Source of the DNA: Mycobacterium scrofulaceum | GTDB taxonomy: Bacteria > Actinomycetota > Actinomycetes > Mycobacteriales > Mycobacteriaceae | Assembly: GCF_001667885.1 (NCBI RefSeq) | Contig: NZ_LZJW01000049.1 | Coordinates: 1 to 64,000 of the forward strand | Length of the DNA stretch: 64,000 bases | Direction: 5' to 3' | In this document: positions 8,805 to 18,173 of the stretch, one piece after another | Layout: each line of letters starts with the position of its first letter | Position numbering within the stretch: the stretch's first letter is position 1 | The notes under the pieces: generated by a model | What the model was told of the DNA's origin: nothing | Databases searched by the model: none | The model's input: only the letters and a program-made list of their open reading frames with translations | Position numbers and translations under genes: made by a program

Positions 8805-10040
8805 TCAGCCGCCCGCGGGAGGTTGAGCGATGACCGTGGGCTTGAAGCCGTATCGGGGCACGACAGACTGGGCCGCCGCGCTGCGGCCCATCCCGCCAAG
8901 CGGCGTCATCGGCACCCCACCCACCGCGTTCGTGGCCGGTTCGACCGCCCCCGCCGTGCTGAAACCGTTGAGCGCCACAGTGACCGGCGGAGCGACGGGG
9001 GCCGCGCTCGCCCAGCCCGCGGGCACGGACAAGCCGCCGATCGACGCCGCCTTACCGACGGCTCCGCCGATCGAGCCGATCGACCCCACGCCCGCGCCGG
9101 CCGAAACCGCGGCGGGCAGAGCCGCCTCAGCGGCCTTGGCGGCCCCTTCGGTGGCGGACTTGGCGGCGGGCATCATGCCCTGAGCGATTCCCTGGATGTC
9201 CTTGAACGAGGTGGTGAATAGCCTTGTGGGCGAGATCAATCGGATGAACGCGTCGAAGGGCGTGCTGGCATCCAGGGTCTGCGAGCCCGTCAGACCCTCC
9301 AACAGATCACCCAGCGGACCGCCGATGACCAGCCCATCCCCTTCGGGATTCAGGCTGATCCCGCCCAGCGAAAACGTGGGATTGGCAGACGCCGGGTTAT
9401 TCGGCAACCCGGCCAGCGACGACAGCGTTTGCGGCACCGCGTCCAGCCCCTGGGTACCGCTGTTGGCGGCCGCTTGGCTCAGCGCCCCGGCCTGACCCGC
9501 GACCCCGGCCGGATTGGTGGTGGGTGCCGCCGGTTCGAACGGCGGCAAGGCCGCCGCCGTGGCCGATGTGCCGGCGTAGCCGTACATGGCGGCGGCGTCC
9601 TGCGCCCACATCTCGCCGTATTGCGCCTCGGTGGCCGCGATCGCCGCGGTGTTCTGACCGAGGACGTTCGTCGCCAGCAGTTCCATCAATAACGCCCGGT
9701 TCGCCGCGATTACCGGCGGCGGCACCGTTTCGGCGAACGCCACCTCGTAGGCGCCCGCCGCCGCCATCGCTTGAGCGGCAGCCTCTTCCGCATGCCCGGC
9801 CGTGCCGCGGAGCCACGTCACCTGCGGCACGGCTGCCGCCAGCATGGCGGCCGCGGCCGGCCCCTGCCACGGCCCGTCGCCGAGACCCGCGATGACCGCG
9901 CCATAGGCGGATGCCGCAGCATGCAACTCGGCGGCCAGCCCGTCCCATGCTGCGGCGGCGCTGAGCAGGGGCCCCGAACCGGGTCCCGAATACATCAGCG
10001 CGGAATTGACCTCCGGTGGCAGCTGCGCAAAGTCGAGCAT
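8805..10040 (-). CDS. PPE family protein, SVP subgroup
   Basis: 411 residues. The PPE domain opens MLDFAQLPPEVNSALMYSG. The C-terminal third contains GGLSVPAGW, the SVP-subgroup signature, preceded by an Ala/Gly-rich stretch. The domain is clearly paralogous to the PPE protein at 6160-7257 (shared segments such as AAIAATEAQY and [10 protein letters not shown]), so the locus contains two related PE-PPE pairs. Its start is 9 bp after the PE stop, indicating an operon. Export as a PE-PPE heterodimer via a type VII system is expected from family knowledge. Confidence 0.93.
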   Translation of the reverse strand: MLDFAQLPPEVNSALMYSGPGSGPLLSAAAAWDGLAAELHAAASAYGAVIAGLGDGPWQGPAAAAMLAAAVPQVTWLRGTAGHAEEAAAQAMAAAGAYEVAFAETVPPPVIAANRALLMELLATNVLGQNTAAIAATEAQYGEMWAQDAAAMYGYAGTSATAAALPPFEPAAPTTNPAGVAGQAGALSQAAANSGTQGLDAVPQTLSSLAGLPNNPASANPTFSLGGISLNPEGDGLVIGGPLGDLLEGLTGSQTLDASTPFDAFIRLISPTRLFTTSFKDIQGIAQGMMPAAKSATEGAAKAAEAALPAAVSAGAGVGSIGSIGGAVGKAASIGGLSVPAGWASAAPVAPPVTVALNGFSTAGAVEPATNAVGGVPMTPLGGMGRSAAAQSVVPRYGFKPTVIAQPPAGG

Positions 10041-10049
10041 GACGTTCCC

Positions 10050-10349
10050 CTAACCGACCGCGGCGGCGTTGGCGATCTCCGTGGCGGCATAGGAACCGGC
10101 GCTGACAGCGAGCGTCGTCGCCAACTGCTCGCGAACCGCCACGGCTTCAGCACTGACCTCCTGGAAGAGCCGCGCATGCCACGAGAACTGCGCCGCGGTC
10201 AATATCGACACCAGATCGGCGGCGGCGGGAACCACCCCGGTCGTCGGAACGGCCACGGCCGAATTTCCCTCCCGTACAGCCGCGTTGATGCCATGTAACT
10301 CCCCTGCGACCGCCTCGAGTATCTCCGGCTGCGCAAGCACGAACGACAT
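10050..10349 (-). CDS. PE family protein, short form
   Basis: A 99-residue protein that is a PE domain alone: MSFVLAQPEILEAVAGELHG, with the secretion motif SYAATE near residue 86. A strong ribosome site GAGGAGGGG (10353-10361, reversed) precedes the ATG. It matches the length of PE32 in M. tuberculosis and pairs with the PPE gene 9 bp downstream. It is the promoter-proximal gene of the second PE-PPE pair. Confidence 0.93.
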   Translation of the reverse strand: MSFVLAQPEILEAVAGELHGINAAVREGNSAVAVPTTGVVPAAADLVSILTAAQFSWHARLFQEVSAEAVAVREQLATTLAVSAGSYAATEIANAAAVG

Positions 10350-10798
10350 ATCCCCTCCTCAAATCAGCTTGTAATCAATCACTTTCAGCGCCAACGTCGG
10401 ACGCCCCGACACGTTAAGGGGGTCGTGCCCAAAGATGACAGCTCTGGACCCGCCAATTCATGACCGGGTCGATAACTGTTCACTTAGCTGGAAGGAAATG
10501 CTGGGAAATTTGGATTCTGCATGAAAGTCATTACAAACCAATATGTTTGGAGTCATATATGTACCTATATGAGGTTGCTAGATTAGCCGGAAGCGTTTGC
10601 CTGCAGCGAGCAGAGGATCGCCGGGCGCCAGACCGCGACGAGCCACCCGCCCCGGGCATGCCGCAACTCGGGCGAGATCCCGGTTTTCCGCAGCAATACC
10701 ATTGTCGGACAGCGACATTCGCAGAGAACAACCGAACGACTCGCCCGCCACCGGGCAACCCGTAGCCTCGGCTTGCCCCAGCGGCTAGGGTGCCAGGC
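10350..10798. other. 449-bp intergenic region with an AT-rich core
   Basis: This region separates the PE-PPE pair (minus) from lpqG (plus). Bases about 10495-10590 are much more AT-rich than the surrounding genome and contain short palindromes such as CATATATG. Open frames in it have no recognisable protein character. The promoters of both flanking units must lie here, but I cannot place -35/-10 boxes with confidence. AT-rich DNA upstream of PE/PPE genes is a usual place for nucleoid-associated regulators such as EspR or Lsr2 to bind (inference). Confidence 0.5.
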
Positions 10799-11545
10799 AT
10801 GCCGGTCGCAAGGAATGTCCCGAGATTTGCCCGCAAGTGGATCGTCCTGGCCGTCGCCGGGTCGGTCACCGCCACGGTGTCGGCCTGCGATTCCCCGCCG
10901 TCGGCGCCCGCACCCGGCGTCAATCCCCGTCAGGTGACCGTCATCGGATCGGGGCAAGTCCAGGGTGTTCCGGATACCCTGACCGCCGACGTCGGCATCG
11001 AATTCACCGCGCCCGATGTGACCTCGGCGATGAACCAGACCAACGACCGCCAGCAAGCGGTCATCAATGCGCTCACCGGCGCGGGCGTCGACCACAAGGA
11101 CATCAGCACCACCGAGGTCTCGCTGCAGCCGCAGTTCAACAACCCGGAGCCCAACGGCACCGCCGCCATCACCGGCTACCGCGCCACCAACGCCATCATG
11201 GTCAAAATCCACCCGCCCGACGCCGCCTCCCGGATGCTGGCCCTCATCGTCGGCACGGGTGGCGACGCCACCCGGATCAAATCGGTGAGCTACTCCATCG
11301 CCGACGACTCACAGCTGGTCAAGGATGCCCGCGCGCGAGCGTTCAACGACGCAAAGAACCGCGCCGAGCAATACGCCCAGTTGTCCGGACTCCGGCTGGG
11401 CAGGGTGCTGTCCATCTCGGAGGCGACCGAACCAACGACGGGTGGGCCGCCCGCGCCGCCCAAGGCCATGCCCAGCGCGGTCCCGCTGGAACCCGGCCAG
11501 CAGACGGTGGTCTTCTCGGTGACCGCGGTCTGGGAGCTGGACTAG
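10799..11545 (+). CDS. lpqG: lipoprotein LpqG, SIMPL (DUF541) domain
   Basis: 248 residues. The N-terminus is a lipoprotein signal: basic residues, a hydrophobic core, then VSAC with the lipidated Cys near residue 30. A SIMPL/DUF541 domain follows, from RQVTVIGSGQVQGVPDTL to the C-terminus FSVTAVWELD. SIMPL proteins are periplasmic or surface proteins of unsettled biochemical role. The ATG at 10799 is preferred over the GTG three codons upstream because it leaves a normal signal peptide. The stop codon lies inside the first copy of a downstream repeat. Confidence 0.93.
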   Translation: MPVARNVPRFARKWIVLAVAGSVTATVSACDSPPSAPAPGVNPRQVTVIGSGQVQGVPDTLTADVGIEFTAPDVTSAMNQTNDRQQAVINALTGAGVDHKDISTTEVSLQPQFNNPEPNGTAAITGYRATNAIMVKIHPPDAASRMLALIVGTGGDATRIKSVSYSIADDSQLVKDARARAFNDAKNRAEQYAQLSGLRLGRVLSISEATEPTTGGPPAPPKAMPSAVPLEPGQQTVVFSVTAVWELD

Positions 11546-11620
11546 CCCGATGGCGGCGACCCGCCGCGCCCGGCTCCGCCGCGCTTGCGATCGCCGCTAG
11601 CCCGATGGCGGCGACCCGCC
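11542..11620. repeat. second locus of the 55-57 bp interspersed repeat (inverted relative to 1494-1620)
   Basis: The 24-bp sequence CTAGCCCGATGGCGGCGACC(CGCC) occurs at 11542-11565 and 11597-11620, exactly 55 bp apart. Read on the minus strand, the unit is GGCGATCGC-AAGCGCGGCGGAGCCGGG, then GCGGGTCGCCGCCATC. It aligns with the unit at 1494-1620, GGCGATCGC-CAGCCCCGGCAGAGCCGGG, then GCGGGTCGCCACCATC. The first copy contains the lpqG stop codon, as MIRU-type mycobacterial repeats often do. The array separates the converging lpqG and hpt genes. Confidence 0.75.
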
Positions 11621-11623
11621 CCG

Positions 11624-12235
11624 CTACTGCTGGTAGACCCTGGGATCCAGGGTGCCGATGTACGACAGGTCGCGGTAGCGCTCGTCGTAGTCCAGTCCGT
11701 AACCGACGACGAAGTCGTTCGGGATGTCGAAGCCCACATATGCGATGTCGACGTTGGCGCCCTTCGCGTCGGGCTTGCGCAGCAGCGTGCACACCCGCAG
11801 CGAACGCGGGTGGCGGCTGGTGAGGTTGCGCAGCAGCCAGGACAGGGTCAGACCGGAGTCGACGACGTCCTCCACGATCAGCACGTCGCGGCCCTCGATG
11901 TCACGGTCCAAGTCCTTGAGGATCCGCACCACACCGGACGACGACGTCGAGGACCCGTAGGAGCTGACGGCCATGAACTCGAACTGGGTGGGCACCGGAA
12001 TCGCCCGCGCCAGGTCGGTGACAAAGATCACAGCACCCTTGAGCACGGTGATCAGCAGCAGATCCTGGCCGGTCTCGGCCATGACGTTGCTGTAGTGCCC
12101 GCCGATCTCCTCGCCGAGTTCGCCGATCCGCGCCTGGATCTGCTCGGCGGTGAGCAGGACCGACTTGATGTCCCCCGGATACAGCTCCACGGGCTGCGCG
12201 GGGGTGATCGCCGAGGAGATCTGGGCCACGCCCAC
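11624..12235 (-). CDS. hpt: hypoxanthine-guanine phosphoribosyltransferase
   Basis: Purine-salvage enzyme making IMP/GMP from hypoxanthine/guanine and PRPP. 203 residues from the GTG at 12235. Visible motifs are [24 protein letters not shown] and the PRPP-binding loop [14 protein letters not shown], where the two acidic residues bind ribose-phosphate. The C-terminus [14 protein letters not shown] is the family ending. A GTG at 12229 is an alternative start; a much longer open frame upstream overlaps tilS and is a shadow. It is downstream of tilS with a 50-bp gap in the conserved order Rv3627c-Rv3624c. Confidence 0.95.
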   Translation of the reverse strand: MGVAQISSAITPAQPVELYPGDIKSVLLTAEQIQARIGELGEEIGGHYSNVMAETGQDLLLITVLKGAVIFVTDLARAIPVPTQFEFMAVSSYGSSTSSSGVVRILKDLDRDIEGRDVLIVEDVVDSGLTLSWLLRNLTSRHPRSLRVCTLLRKPDAKGANVDIAYVGFDIPNDFVVGYGLDYDERYRDLSYIGTLDPRVYQQ

Positions 12236-12285
12236 AGAGTGCCACGCCAACGTCCGAATAACCAACGGCGACCCCGGTATTGCGC

Positions 12286-13248
12286 CTATCGGACCGGTTC
12301 CCGCCACAGGGTCAGGACGCCGTCGCGCCGCCCCGCGATCAACCGCTCGTCGGGCAGCGCGGATCCGACCGCCACCCCGCCCTGCCCGCGCCAGGCGGTG
12401 ACGAGCGCGTCGACGGCGCGGATCTGCTTGTCCGTCAAGCCGGTTGCGCCGCCCGCCAGCAGCCAGCCGCGGATCACCCGGCGCCGCACCGCGGCGGGCA
12501 GCGCGGCCAGCGCCTGCGCCTGCAACCCCGCGCCCGCCTTGGCGTCGGGCAAAGCCTGGGCGGCGAGGGTGTCGATCAGCTCGGTGTCCTCGCGCAGCGC
12601 CGTGGCCGTGCGCGCCAGGGCCTCGGCCACCCCGCCGCCGAGCACGTCCTCCAACAGCGGCAGCACCTCGAGGCGCAATCGGGTGCGCGTGAAGCGGGGA
12701 TCGGTGTTGTGCGGATCCTGCCAGGCCGTCAGACCCAGCTCGCGGCACGCGGCGTGGGTCACGGCGCGCCGCACCCCCAACAACGGCCGGCCCCAAGGCG
12801 GGTCGTACGGCCGCATCCCGGCGATCGACCGCACGCCCGACCCGCGACCCAGCCCGAGCAGCACGGTCTCCGCCTGATCGTCGAGCGTGTGGCCCAGCAG
12901 CACCGGCCCGTCGTGGTACGCGCTCAACGCGGCATAACGGGCGGCGCGGGCCGCCGCCTCCGGGCCGCCTTCGTTGCCCACGTGCACCCGAACAACTTGT
13001 GCTGCAACGCATCCCAAGCCGACGGCGTGCGCCCGTGCGGTTTCCGCGACCGCGGCGGAGTCGGGTTGCAGGCCGTGATCGACGATCACGGCGGTGGTGG
13101 GCCGCAGCTGGGCGGCGACCGCGGTCAGCGCGAGCGAATCGGGGCCACCGGACAGCGCTACGCACCACTGTTCGACGGTGGCGATGTGGGTATTGACGAA
13201 CGCCTCGACAGCCGCGCGCAGCTGCCCTACAGCACCCTGTCGATCCAT
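12286..13248 (-). CDS. tilS: tRNA(Ile) lysidine synthetase
   Basis: Converts the wobble cytidine of tRNA-Ile(CAU) to lysidine, using ATP and lysine in the cytoplasm. 320 residues from the ATG at 13248 ([11 protein letters not shown]). The PP-loop SGGPDSLAL lies near residue 33 and [12 protein letters not shown] follows; DDQAETVLL and [15 protein letters not shown] are typical of TilS. The start overlaps the 3' end of the upstream gene by 22 bp, so expression is probably coupled. An 18-codon longer frame exists but lies entirely in that overlap. Confidence 0.94.
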   Translation of the reverse strand: MDRQGAVGQLRAAVEAFVNTHIATVEQWCVALSGGPDSLALTAVAAQLRPTTAVIVDHGLQPDSAAVAETARAHAVGLGCVAAQVVRVHVGNEGGPEAAARAARYAALSAYHDGPVLLGHTLDDQAETVLLGLGRGSGVRSIAGMRPYDPPWGRPLLGVRRAVTHAACRELGLTAWQDPHNTDPRFTRTRLRLEVLPLLEDVLGGGVAEALARTATALREDTELIDTLAAQALPDAKAGAGLQAQALAALPAAVRRRVIRGWLLAGGATGLTDKQIRAVDALVTAWRGQGGVAVGSALPDERLIAGRRDGVLTLWREPVR

Positions 13249-14270
13249 CGCTGGGGGTCCTCGATCTCGGCGGGCAGGGGCAGCGTCTCGGGTCCGGTCC
13301 AAATGGCGTTGAACCGCTCCATCCCGACCTTGCCCACCACATGGTCGACGAACGCCTTGCCGCGCGTGTACTGGCTGAGCTTGGCGTCGAGGCCCAGCAG
13401 CGCGCGCAGCAGGCGCTGCAGCGGCGGTTGCTTGCGGTTGCGGCGCTCGTCGAATCGGCGGCGAATGGTGGTCACCGACGGCACCACCATGGGTCCGACG
13501 GCGTCCATCACATGGTCGGCGTGGCCCTCCAACAGCGTGCCCAGCACCAGCAGCTGGTCGAGGGCCTGCCGCTGCGGCTCGGACTGCACGGCACGCACCA
13601 GGCCGACGATTCCCGAGGGGCTGTCCGGCGCGCCGTCGCCGCGCTTGCGCACGTATTCCGCGAGCCGGCTCGCCACCTGCCCGATGTCTTCACCGGCGTC
13701 GCGCGTCAACAGCGCCAGCGCCCGCGACATGTGCTCGGACAGCCACGGGTTGGCGGTGAACTGCACCCGGTGCGTCACCTCGTGCAGGCAGACCCACAGC
13801 CGGAAATCGGAGGGCTCGACCCGCAGTTGCCGCTCCACGGCGATCACGTTCGGATACACCAGCAGCAGGCAACCCTGTTTCGCGGCGGCGAACGGGTCGT
13901 ACTGCCCGAGGATCCCGGACGACACGAACGCCAGCACGGCGCCGGTCTGCGCGCCCGTGACGCGGCCGGTGAGGAAGCCCCGCGGCTTCTCGGCCCCGTT
14001 CATCATCACCCGCATCGACTCGGCGGCCGCGCCGATCCATTGCTGACGGTCGACGATGCGCGCGGCCGGCACCGCGCCCTGGGTGACCAGGCCCGTGACC
14101 TCACGCACCGGCGGTTCGGCCTTGGCGGCCGCGCTGGTCAGCTCGTCGATCACCTGGCGACGGGTGTAGTCGCTGGACGGCGGGCCGGGACGGGCCAACC
14201 GCTGGCCGACCGTGGCGGCGAATCCCCAGTCGACGGCGGTGCCGAGCGTCAGCTCCGAGGGCGGGCTCAT
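13227..14270 (-). CDS. zincin-like metallopeptidase / F420-associated family protein (Rv3626c type, DUF2342)
   Basis: 347 residues from the ATG at 14270 ([17 protein letters not shown]). A conserved HEVTH motif in [17 protein letters not shown], near residue 160, has the HExxH pattern of zinc metallopeptidases, and a possible third ligand lies in [11 protein letters not shown]. The family is widespread in actinobacteria and is annotated as coenzyme F420-associated or as a zincin of unknown substrate; I cannot decide between these. Its start overlaps the stop of the upstream carboxypeptidase by four bases (ATGA), and it overlaps tilS downstream. Confidence 0.9.
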   Translation of the reverse strand: MSPPSELTLGTAVDWGFAATVGQRLARPGPPSSDYTRRQVIDELTSAAAKAEPPVREVTGLVTQGAVPAARIVDRQQWIGAAAESMRVMMNGAEKPRGFLTGRVTGAQTGAVLAFVSSGILGQYDPFAAAKQGCLLLVYPNVIAVERQLRVEPSDFRLWVCLHEVTHRVQFTANPWLSEHMSRALALLTRDAGEDIGQVASRLAEYVRKRGDGAPDSPSGIVGLVRAVQSEPQRQALDQLLVLGTLLEGHADHVMDAVGPMVVPSVTTIRRRFDERRNRKQPPLQRLLRALLGLDAKLSQYTRGKAFVDHVVGKVGMERFNAIWTGPETLPLPAEIEDPQRWIDRVL

Positions 14271-15652
14271 GAGCACCCGCAGGACCACAGCTTGGTGGCC
14301 AGGGCGTCCATCACGTTGCGGCCGTTGGGGCCGGCGGCGTTGGAGATGAAGGCGAACGTCAGCACTCGTCCGCTGCGGTCGGTGAGCACCCCGGCCAGGG
14401 CGTTGATGGCGGTCAGCGATCCGGTCTTGGCGCGCAGCCAGCCGGCCGGGCCCTGATTGGACGCGGCGTCGGTGAAGCGGTCGGCCAGCGTGCCGCTGCC
14501 GGCGGCGATTGGAAGCAGGTCCAGCAGCGCCCGCAGCGCCGGCTGGTCGGGTCCGGCCGCGGCCTGCAGCACCCCGTCGAGCGTCTTGGCGGTCAACCGG
14601 TCGTCCACCGAAAGCCCGCTGGAATCCATCAGCGTGATGCCCCCGGTGTCGACGTGTGCGGTGCTCAACCGGTTGGACACCGCGTCGGCGGCGCCGGCGA
14701 AGCTGCGCGGCCGGTTGATCGCGGCCGCCACCTCGCGGGCGATGCACTCGGCCATCACGTTGTCGGAGTGGTCCATCATCTCCGAGAGCCGCTGGACCAG
14801 CGGCGCGGACTGCACGACGGCCAGCTGCCGCGCCCCCGACGGCGCCGTCGCGACCGTCACCGCGGCGGGGTCCAGGCCCAGCGCCTTGGCCAGCTCCCGC
14901 CCGGCGTCCAGCGCCGGGGTGCGGGAGCGCCGGGAGTTGACGGTGGTCGGCTGGATGCGCCCGGCGTCGATCATCACCGACTCGATCGGCGCGATGTCCC
15001 CGTTGTCGACGTCGGCGGCGTCCCAGCCCTGCGCCATCGTCGGCCCGCTGAACGCCGAGGTGTCCACCTGCACCGCGGTCGGCGTCACGCCGCTGCGCCG
15101 GATCTGCTCGACGAGGTCGCTGATCCGGGCCGATCCGCGGTACCAGGTGTCGACGCCGGGTGGCGCCGCCGACAGCACGGGGTCACCGGCACCGACGAGC
15201 ACGACGGGTCCCTGCGCGTTCTGGCTGCCGGCCACCACGCGCGTGCTGATCCGGGCCTGATGGTCCAGGGTGAGCAGGGCCGCGGCCGCCGTCAGCACCT
15301 TGTTGGTCGACGCCGGCACCAGCGGCATGTCGGCGGCCACTTGCCAAAGCTCTTTTCCGGTCAGGGCGTCGGTGACCCGCGCGCCCAGCCTGCCCAGGTT
15401 CGGATCGGCCGCCACGGCCCCGAGCACGGCCGCGACCCCGGCGGGGCTGGGCGTCTCGGCGGTGTCACTGACCGGGACCATTCCCGGCTTGACCGTCGGC
15501 GCGTGCGGGGGCGGTATCGGGGCGTGCGAATTGTTGCCGCCGTGCCCCGCCGAGGTGAAAAACGTTGCCGCCGCCACGACCGCGGCGACAAACGCCAGCA
15601 CGGCCAACCCGACGAACACATGGGTGGATTTTTGCCAGCGAGTGGGACCCAT
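14267..15652 (-). CDS. D-alanyl-D-alanine carboxypeptidase, PBP4 / S13 family
   Basis: 461-residue cell-wall enzyme that trims or cleaves peptidoglycan stem peptides outside the membrane. A single N-terminal membrane anchor (residues ~12-32) is followed by a Pro-rich linker. The three penicillin-binding motifs are present: SxxK as STNK (S115-K118), SDN in MMDHSDNVMAE, and KTG in LRAKTGSL. It is the first gene of the minus-strand run to hpt and divergent from ppa. In M. tuberculosis the equivalent is Rv3627c; dacB is sometimes used. Confidence 0.93.
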   Translation of the reverse strand: MGPTRWQKSTHVFVGLAVLAFVAAVVAAATFFTSAGHGGNNSHAPIPPPHAPTVKPGMVPVSDTAETPSPAGVAAVLGAVAADPNLGRLGARVTDALTGKELWQVAADMPLVPASTNKVLTAAAALLTLDHQARISTRVVAGSQNAQGPVVLVGAGDPVLSAAPPGVDTWYRGSARISDLVEQIRRSGVTPTAVQVDTSAFSGPTMAQGWDAADVDNGDIAPIESVMIDAGRIQPTTVNSRRSRTPALDAGRELAKALGLDPAAVTVATAPSGARQLAVVQSAPLVQRLSEMMDHSDNVMAECIAREVAAAINRPRSFAGAADAVSNRLSTAHVDTGGITLMDSSGLSVDDRLTAKTLDGVLQAAAGPDQPALRALLDLLPIAAGSGTLADRFTDAASNQGPAGWLRAKTGSLTAINALAGVLTDRSGRVLTFAFISNAAGPNGRNVMDALATKLWSCGCS

Positions 15653-15766
15653 CGCTCTCCTGACTGTCTACCGCCCATTCTGCCGAATCCGCCGCAAAGG
15701 CCTCGACTAGGGTGATCCCCGACGCGACGGGACCACCGCGAAACGCCCAGATTTAAGGAGCGCACA

Positions 15767-16255
15767 GTGCAATTCGATGTGACCATCGAGATCCTGAAAG
15801 GCCAGCGGAACAAGTACGAGATCGACCACGAGACCGGGCGGGTGCGTCTGGACCGCTACCTGTACACCTCGATGGGCTACCCGACCGACTACGGCTTCAT
15901 CGAGGACACCCTCGGTGAGGACGGCGATCCGCTGGACGCGATGGTGCTGCTGCCGCAGTCCGTCTTCCCGGGAGTCATCGTCGAGGCGCGCCCGGTGGGC
16001 ATGTTCCGGATGACCGACGAAAAGGGCGGCGACGATAAGGTGCTGTGCGTGCCGGCCGGCGATCACCGCTGGGACCACATCCAGGACATCGGCGACGTCC
16101 CCGAGTTCGAGCTGGACGTCATCAAGCACTTCTTCGTGCACTACAAGGACCTGGAGCCCGGCAAGTTCGTCAAGGCCGCCGACTGGGTCGGGCGCGCGGA
16201 CGCCGAGGCCGAGGTGCAGCGCTCCGTGGAGCGGTTCAAGTCCAACGGGCACTGA
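15767..16255 (+). CDS. ppa: inorganic pyrophosphatase
   Basis: Family I soluble pyrophosphatase, 162 residues, identical in length to the M. tuberculosis enzyme. It hydrolyses PPi to drive biosynthetic reactions. The GTG start at 15767 is fixed by the ribosome site AAGGAG (15755-15760) six bases upstream. The active-site segment [20 protein letters not shown] supplies the Mg-binding aspartates. It also carries the mycobacterial His near residue 86 ([11 protein letters not shown]) seen in this subgroup. It is divergent from the carboxypeptidase gene with a 114-bp shared promoter region. Confidence 0.97.
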   Translation: MQFDVTIEILKGQRNKYEIDHETGRVRLDRYLYTSMGYPTDYGFIEDTLGEDGDPLDAMVLLPQSVFPGVIVEARPVGMFRMTDEKGGDDKVLCVPAGDHRWDHIQDIGDVPEFELDVIKHFFVHYKDLEPGKFVKAADWVGRADAEAEVQRSVERFKSNGH

Positions 16256-16315
16256 CGACGTGCGGTGACGCTCACGGCGTAACCACCCGCCGATTTCCGG
16301 TGGCATCCTGGCGAT

Positions 16316-17008
16316 GTGACCCCGGTGTTGCATTTCGCGGCCAACTTCTGGTGGCTGGTTTTTCCGCTGGGCGGCGCGGTCGGCGGGGGCCTTCGCGCGA
16401 TCGCCGCCGCCAACGAGCGCCGGGCCGAGCGACGGCTCGAACGGTATCGGCTCAAGCAGCAAGCCAAGATCGCGGTGGCCGAGGCCTCGGGCCGGGCGCG
16501 GACCAACCGGGACAGCGACCGCCGGGAGATCGCCAAACTCGTTGACGCCCATGACCGGACCGACGCGCGGTGGCTCGACTACGAGGTCGACGTCGCGCGA
16601 CTGCTGGACTTCCCGATGATGACCGACATGCGGGCGCCGCTGACCGTCGCGTTTCACAAGGCGAAGCGGCACGCGGACCTGCTGCGGCCGGAACCCCCCG
16701 AGGGCCTGCTCGGCGACCGGGAGGCCTTGGCCGAATACCGCGACGCCGTCCACGAGTACGTCAGCGCGTTCGAGATCGCCGAGGCTGAGGCGATCCGCCG
16801 GCGCCGCAGCGACTTCTCGGCCGACGAGCAACAACGGATGGCGCGGGCCCAGAGCCTGCTGCACCTGGCGCAGGACGACGCCGCCACCCGCGAGGAGCGA
16901 CAGCATGCCTACGCGCGGGCGAGCAAGGAACTCGACGGACTGATCGCGCTGCCGGCCCCCGCGAGGGTGGGCATCGAGCGGCGCATCGCGGGCCAGATCG
17001 AGGCCTAG
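16316..17008 (+). CDS. conserved hypothetical protein, N-terminal membrane segment plus long charged helices
   Basis: 230 residues from a GTG at 16316. Residues ~5-25 (FAANFWWLVFPLGGAVGG) could anchor it in the membrane. The rest is rich in Arg, Glu and Ala with helical or coiled-coil character (ERRAERRLERYRLKQQAK) and no recognised domain. I do not recall an equivalent between ppa and Rv3629c in M. tuberculosis. Its TAG stop overlaps the TAG of the converging DUF475 gene in a shared CTAG. Codon use looks ordinary for the genome. Confidence 0.78.
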   Translation: MTPVLHFAANFWWLVFPLGGAVGGGLRAIAAANERRAERRLERYRLKQQAKIAVAEASGRARTNRDSDRREIAKLVDAHDRTDARWLDYEVDVARLLDFPMMTDMRAPLTVAFHKAKRHADLLRPEPPEGLLGDREALAEYRDAVHEYVSAFEIAEAEAIRRRRSDFSADEQQRMARAQSLLHLAQDDAATREERQHAYARASKELDGLIALPAPARVGIERRIAGQIEA

Positions 17009-18090
17009 ACCGGCGCCGCCGCGGCGGCCTTGGCCTGGCGCCGATTGCGCAGCACGCTCCAGCTCAGCGCGGCCCCGATGAACAGCACCCCGACCGAGGC
17101 GGTGACCGGGTCGGGAACTTCGAATCGGGGATTGATGGACAGCAGCATGATCACCGCCAGCACCCCGATCGCCCAATGCGCTCCGTGCTCCAGGTACACG
17201 TAACGGTCCAGCGCGTCCTGCTTCACCAGGAAGATGGTGATCGACCGGACGAACATCGAGCCCACCAGTCCGAGACCCAACGCGATCACGATCGGGTCCG
17301 AGGTGATCGCGAACGCGCCGGTGACCCCGTCGAACGAGAAGGCGGCGTCGAGCACCTCGAGGTAGAGGAACATGGTCAGGCCGGCCTTGCCGGCCGCCTT
17401 GCCCGCCGACGCCGCCTCGATGTCCGGCGGCCGGAACGCGCGGCTCAGACCGTTGACGACCAAGTACGTCACCAGGCCCAGCAACCCGGCCGTCAGGACG
17501 GTGGCTTGCTCCTCACCGGAACGCGCCAGCCGCGTGCCGACCAAAATCAGCGCGAGCGCGGCCACCGCCACCGGCACCTGGCCCAGCCGCCCGATGCGGG
17601 CGAACGGGATCTCGATCCATTTGAGCCACTTGATGTCTCGGTCGTGAAACACGAAATCGAGGAAAAGCATCAACAGGAACGTCCCACCGAATGCCGCGAT
17701 CTGCGGATGCGCGGCGGTGATCAGCTTTTCGTAGCTGGGTGAGCCGTCGGGAAATTCCAGCGCGCCGTGCGGCGGTGGATGCAGCGCCAACTCCATCGCG
17801 CGGACCGGGTCGAGGCCCGCGGTCGCCCACACGATCAGCAGCGGGAAGAGCAGCCGCATCCCGAATACCGCGATGAGAATCCCGACCGTCAGGAACATCT
17901 GCCGCCAGAACGGGCTCATCTGCTTGAGGATCGCGGCGTTGATGATGGCGTTGTCGAACGACAGCGAGATCTCGAGGGTGGCCAGCACCAGCAGGAGGAA
18001 GAGGTCCTTCAGGCCGCCGTGGGCGTATCCGACCGCCAGGGCCGCCACGGTGACCAACAGCGAGATCCCGAAGATGCGCAAGGCGGCCAA
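17005..18090 (-). CDS. DUF475 / TerC-related integral membrane protein (Rv3629c type)
   Basis: 361 residues with about nine hydrophobic helices. The acidic intramembrane segments LEISLSFDNAIINAAIL and LDAAFSFDGVTGAFAI are the hallmark of TerC/DUF475 membrane proteins, a family linked to metal-ion handling (family knowledge). The start at 18090 is followed by the hydrophobic segment FGISLLVTVAALAVGYA. It is divergent from the flippase-like gene with only 83 bp between starts. Confidence 0.88.
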   Translation of the reverse strand: MAALRIFGISLLVTVAALAVGYAHGGLKDLFLLLVLATLEISLSFDNAIINAAILKQMSPFWRQMFLTVGILIAVFGMRLLFPLLIVWATAGLDPVRAMELALHPPPHGALEFPDGSPSYEKLITAAHPQIAAFGGTFLLMLFLDFVFHDRDIKWLKWIEIPFARIGRLGQVPVAVAALALILVGTRLARSGEEQATVLTAGLLGLVTYLVVNGLSRAFRPPDIEAASAGKAAGKAGLTMFLYLEVLDAAFSFDGVTGAFAITSDPIVIALGLGLVGSMFVRSITIFLVKQDALDRYVYLEHGAHWAIGVLAVIMLLSINPRFEVPDPVTASVGVLFIGAALSWSVLRNRRQAKAAAAAPV

Positions 18091-18173
18091 GGTCCTTTCC
18101 GACAGCCGCCCACGATAGCGAACCCCGGTCGCCGCCGCAGACCCGTGTCCACGGGACTTACTATTTTCAGATT

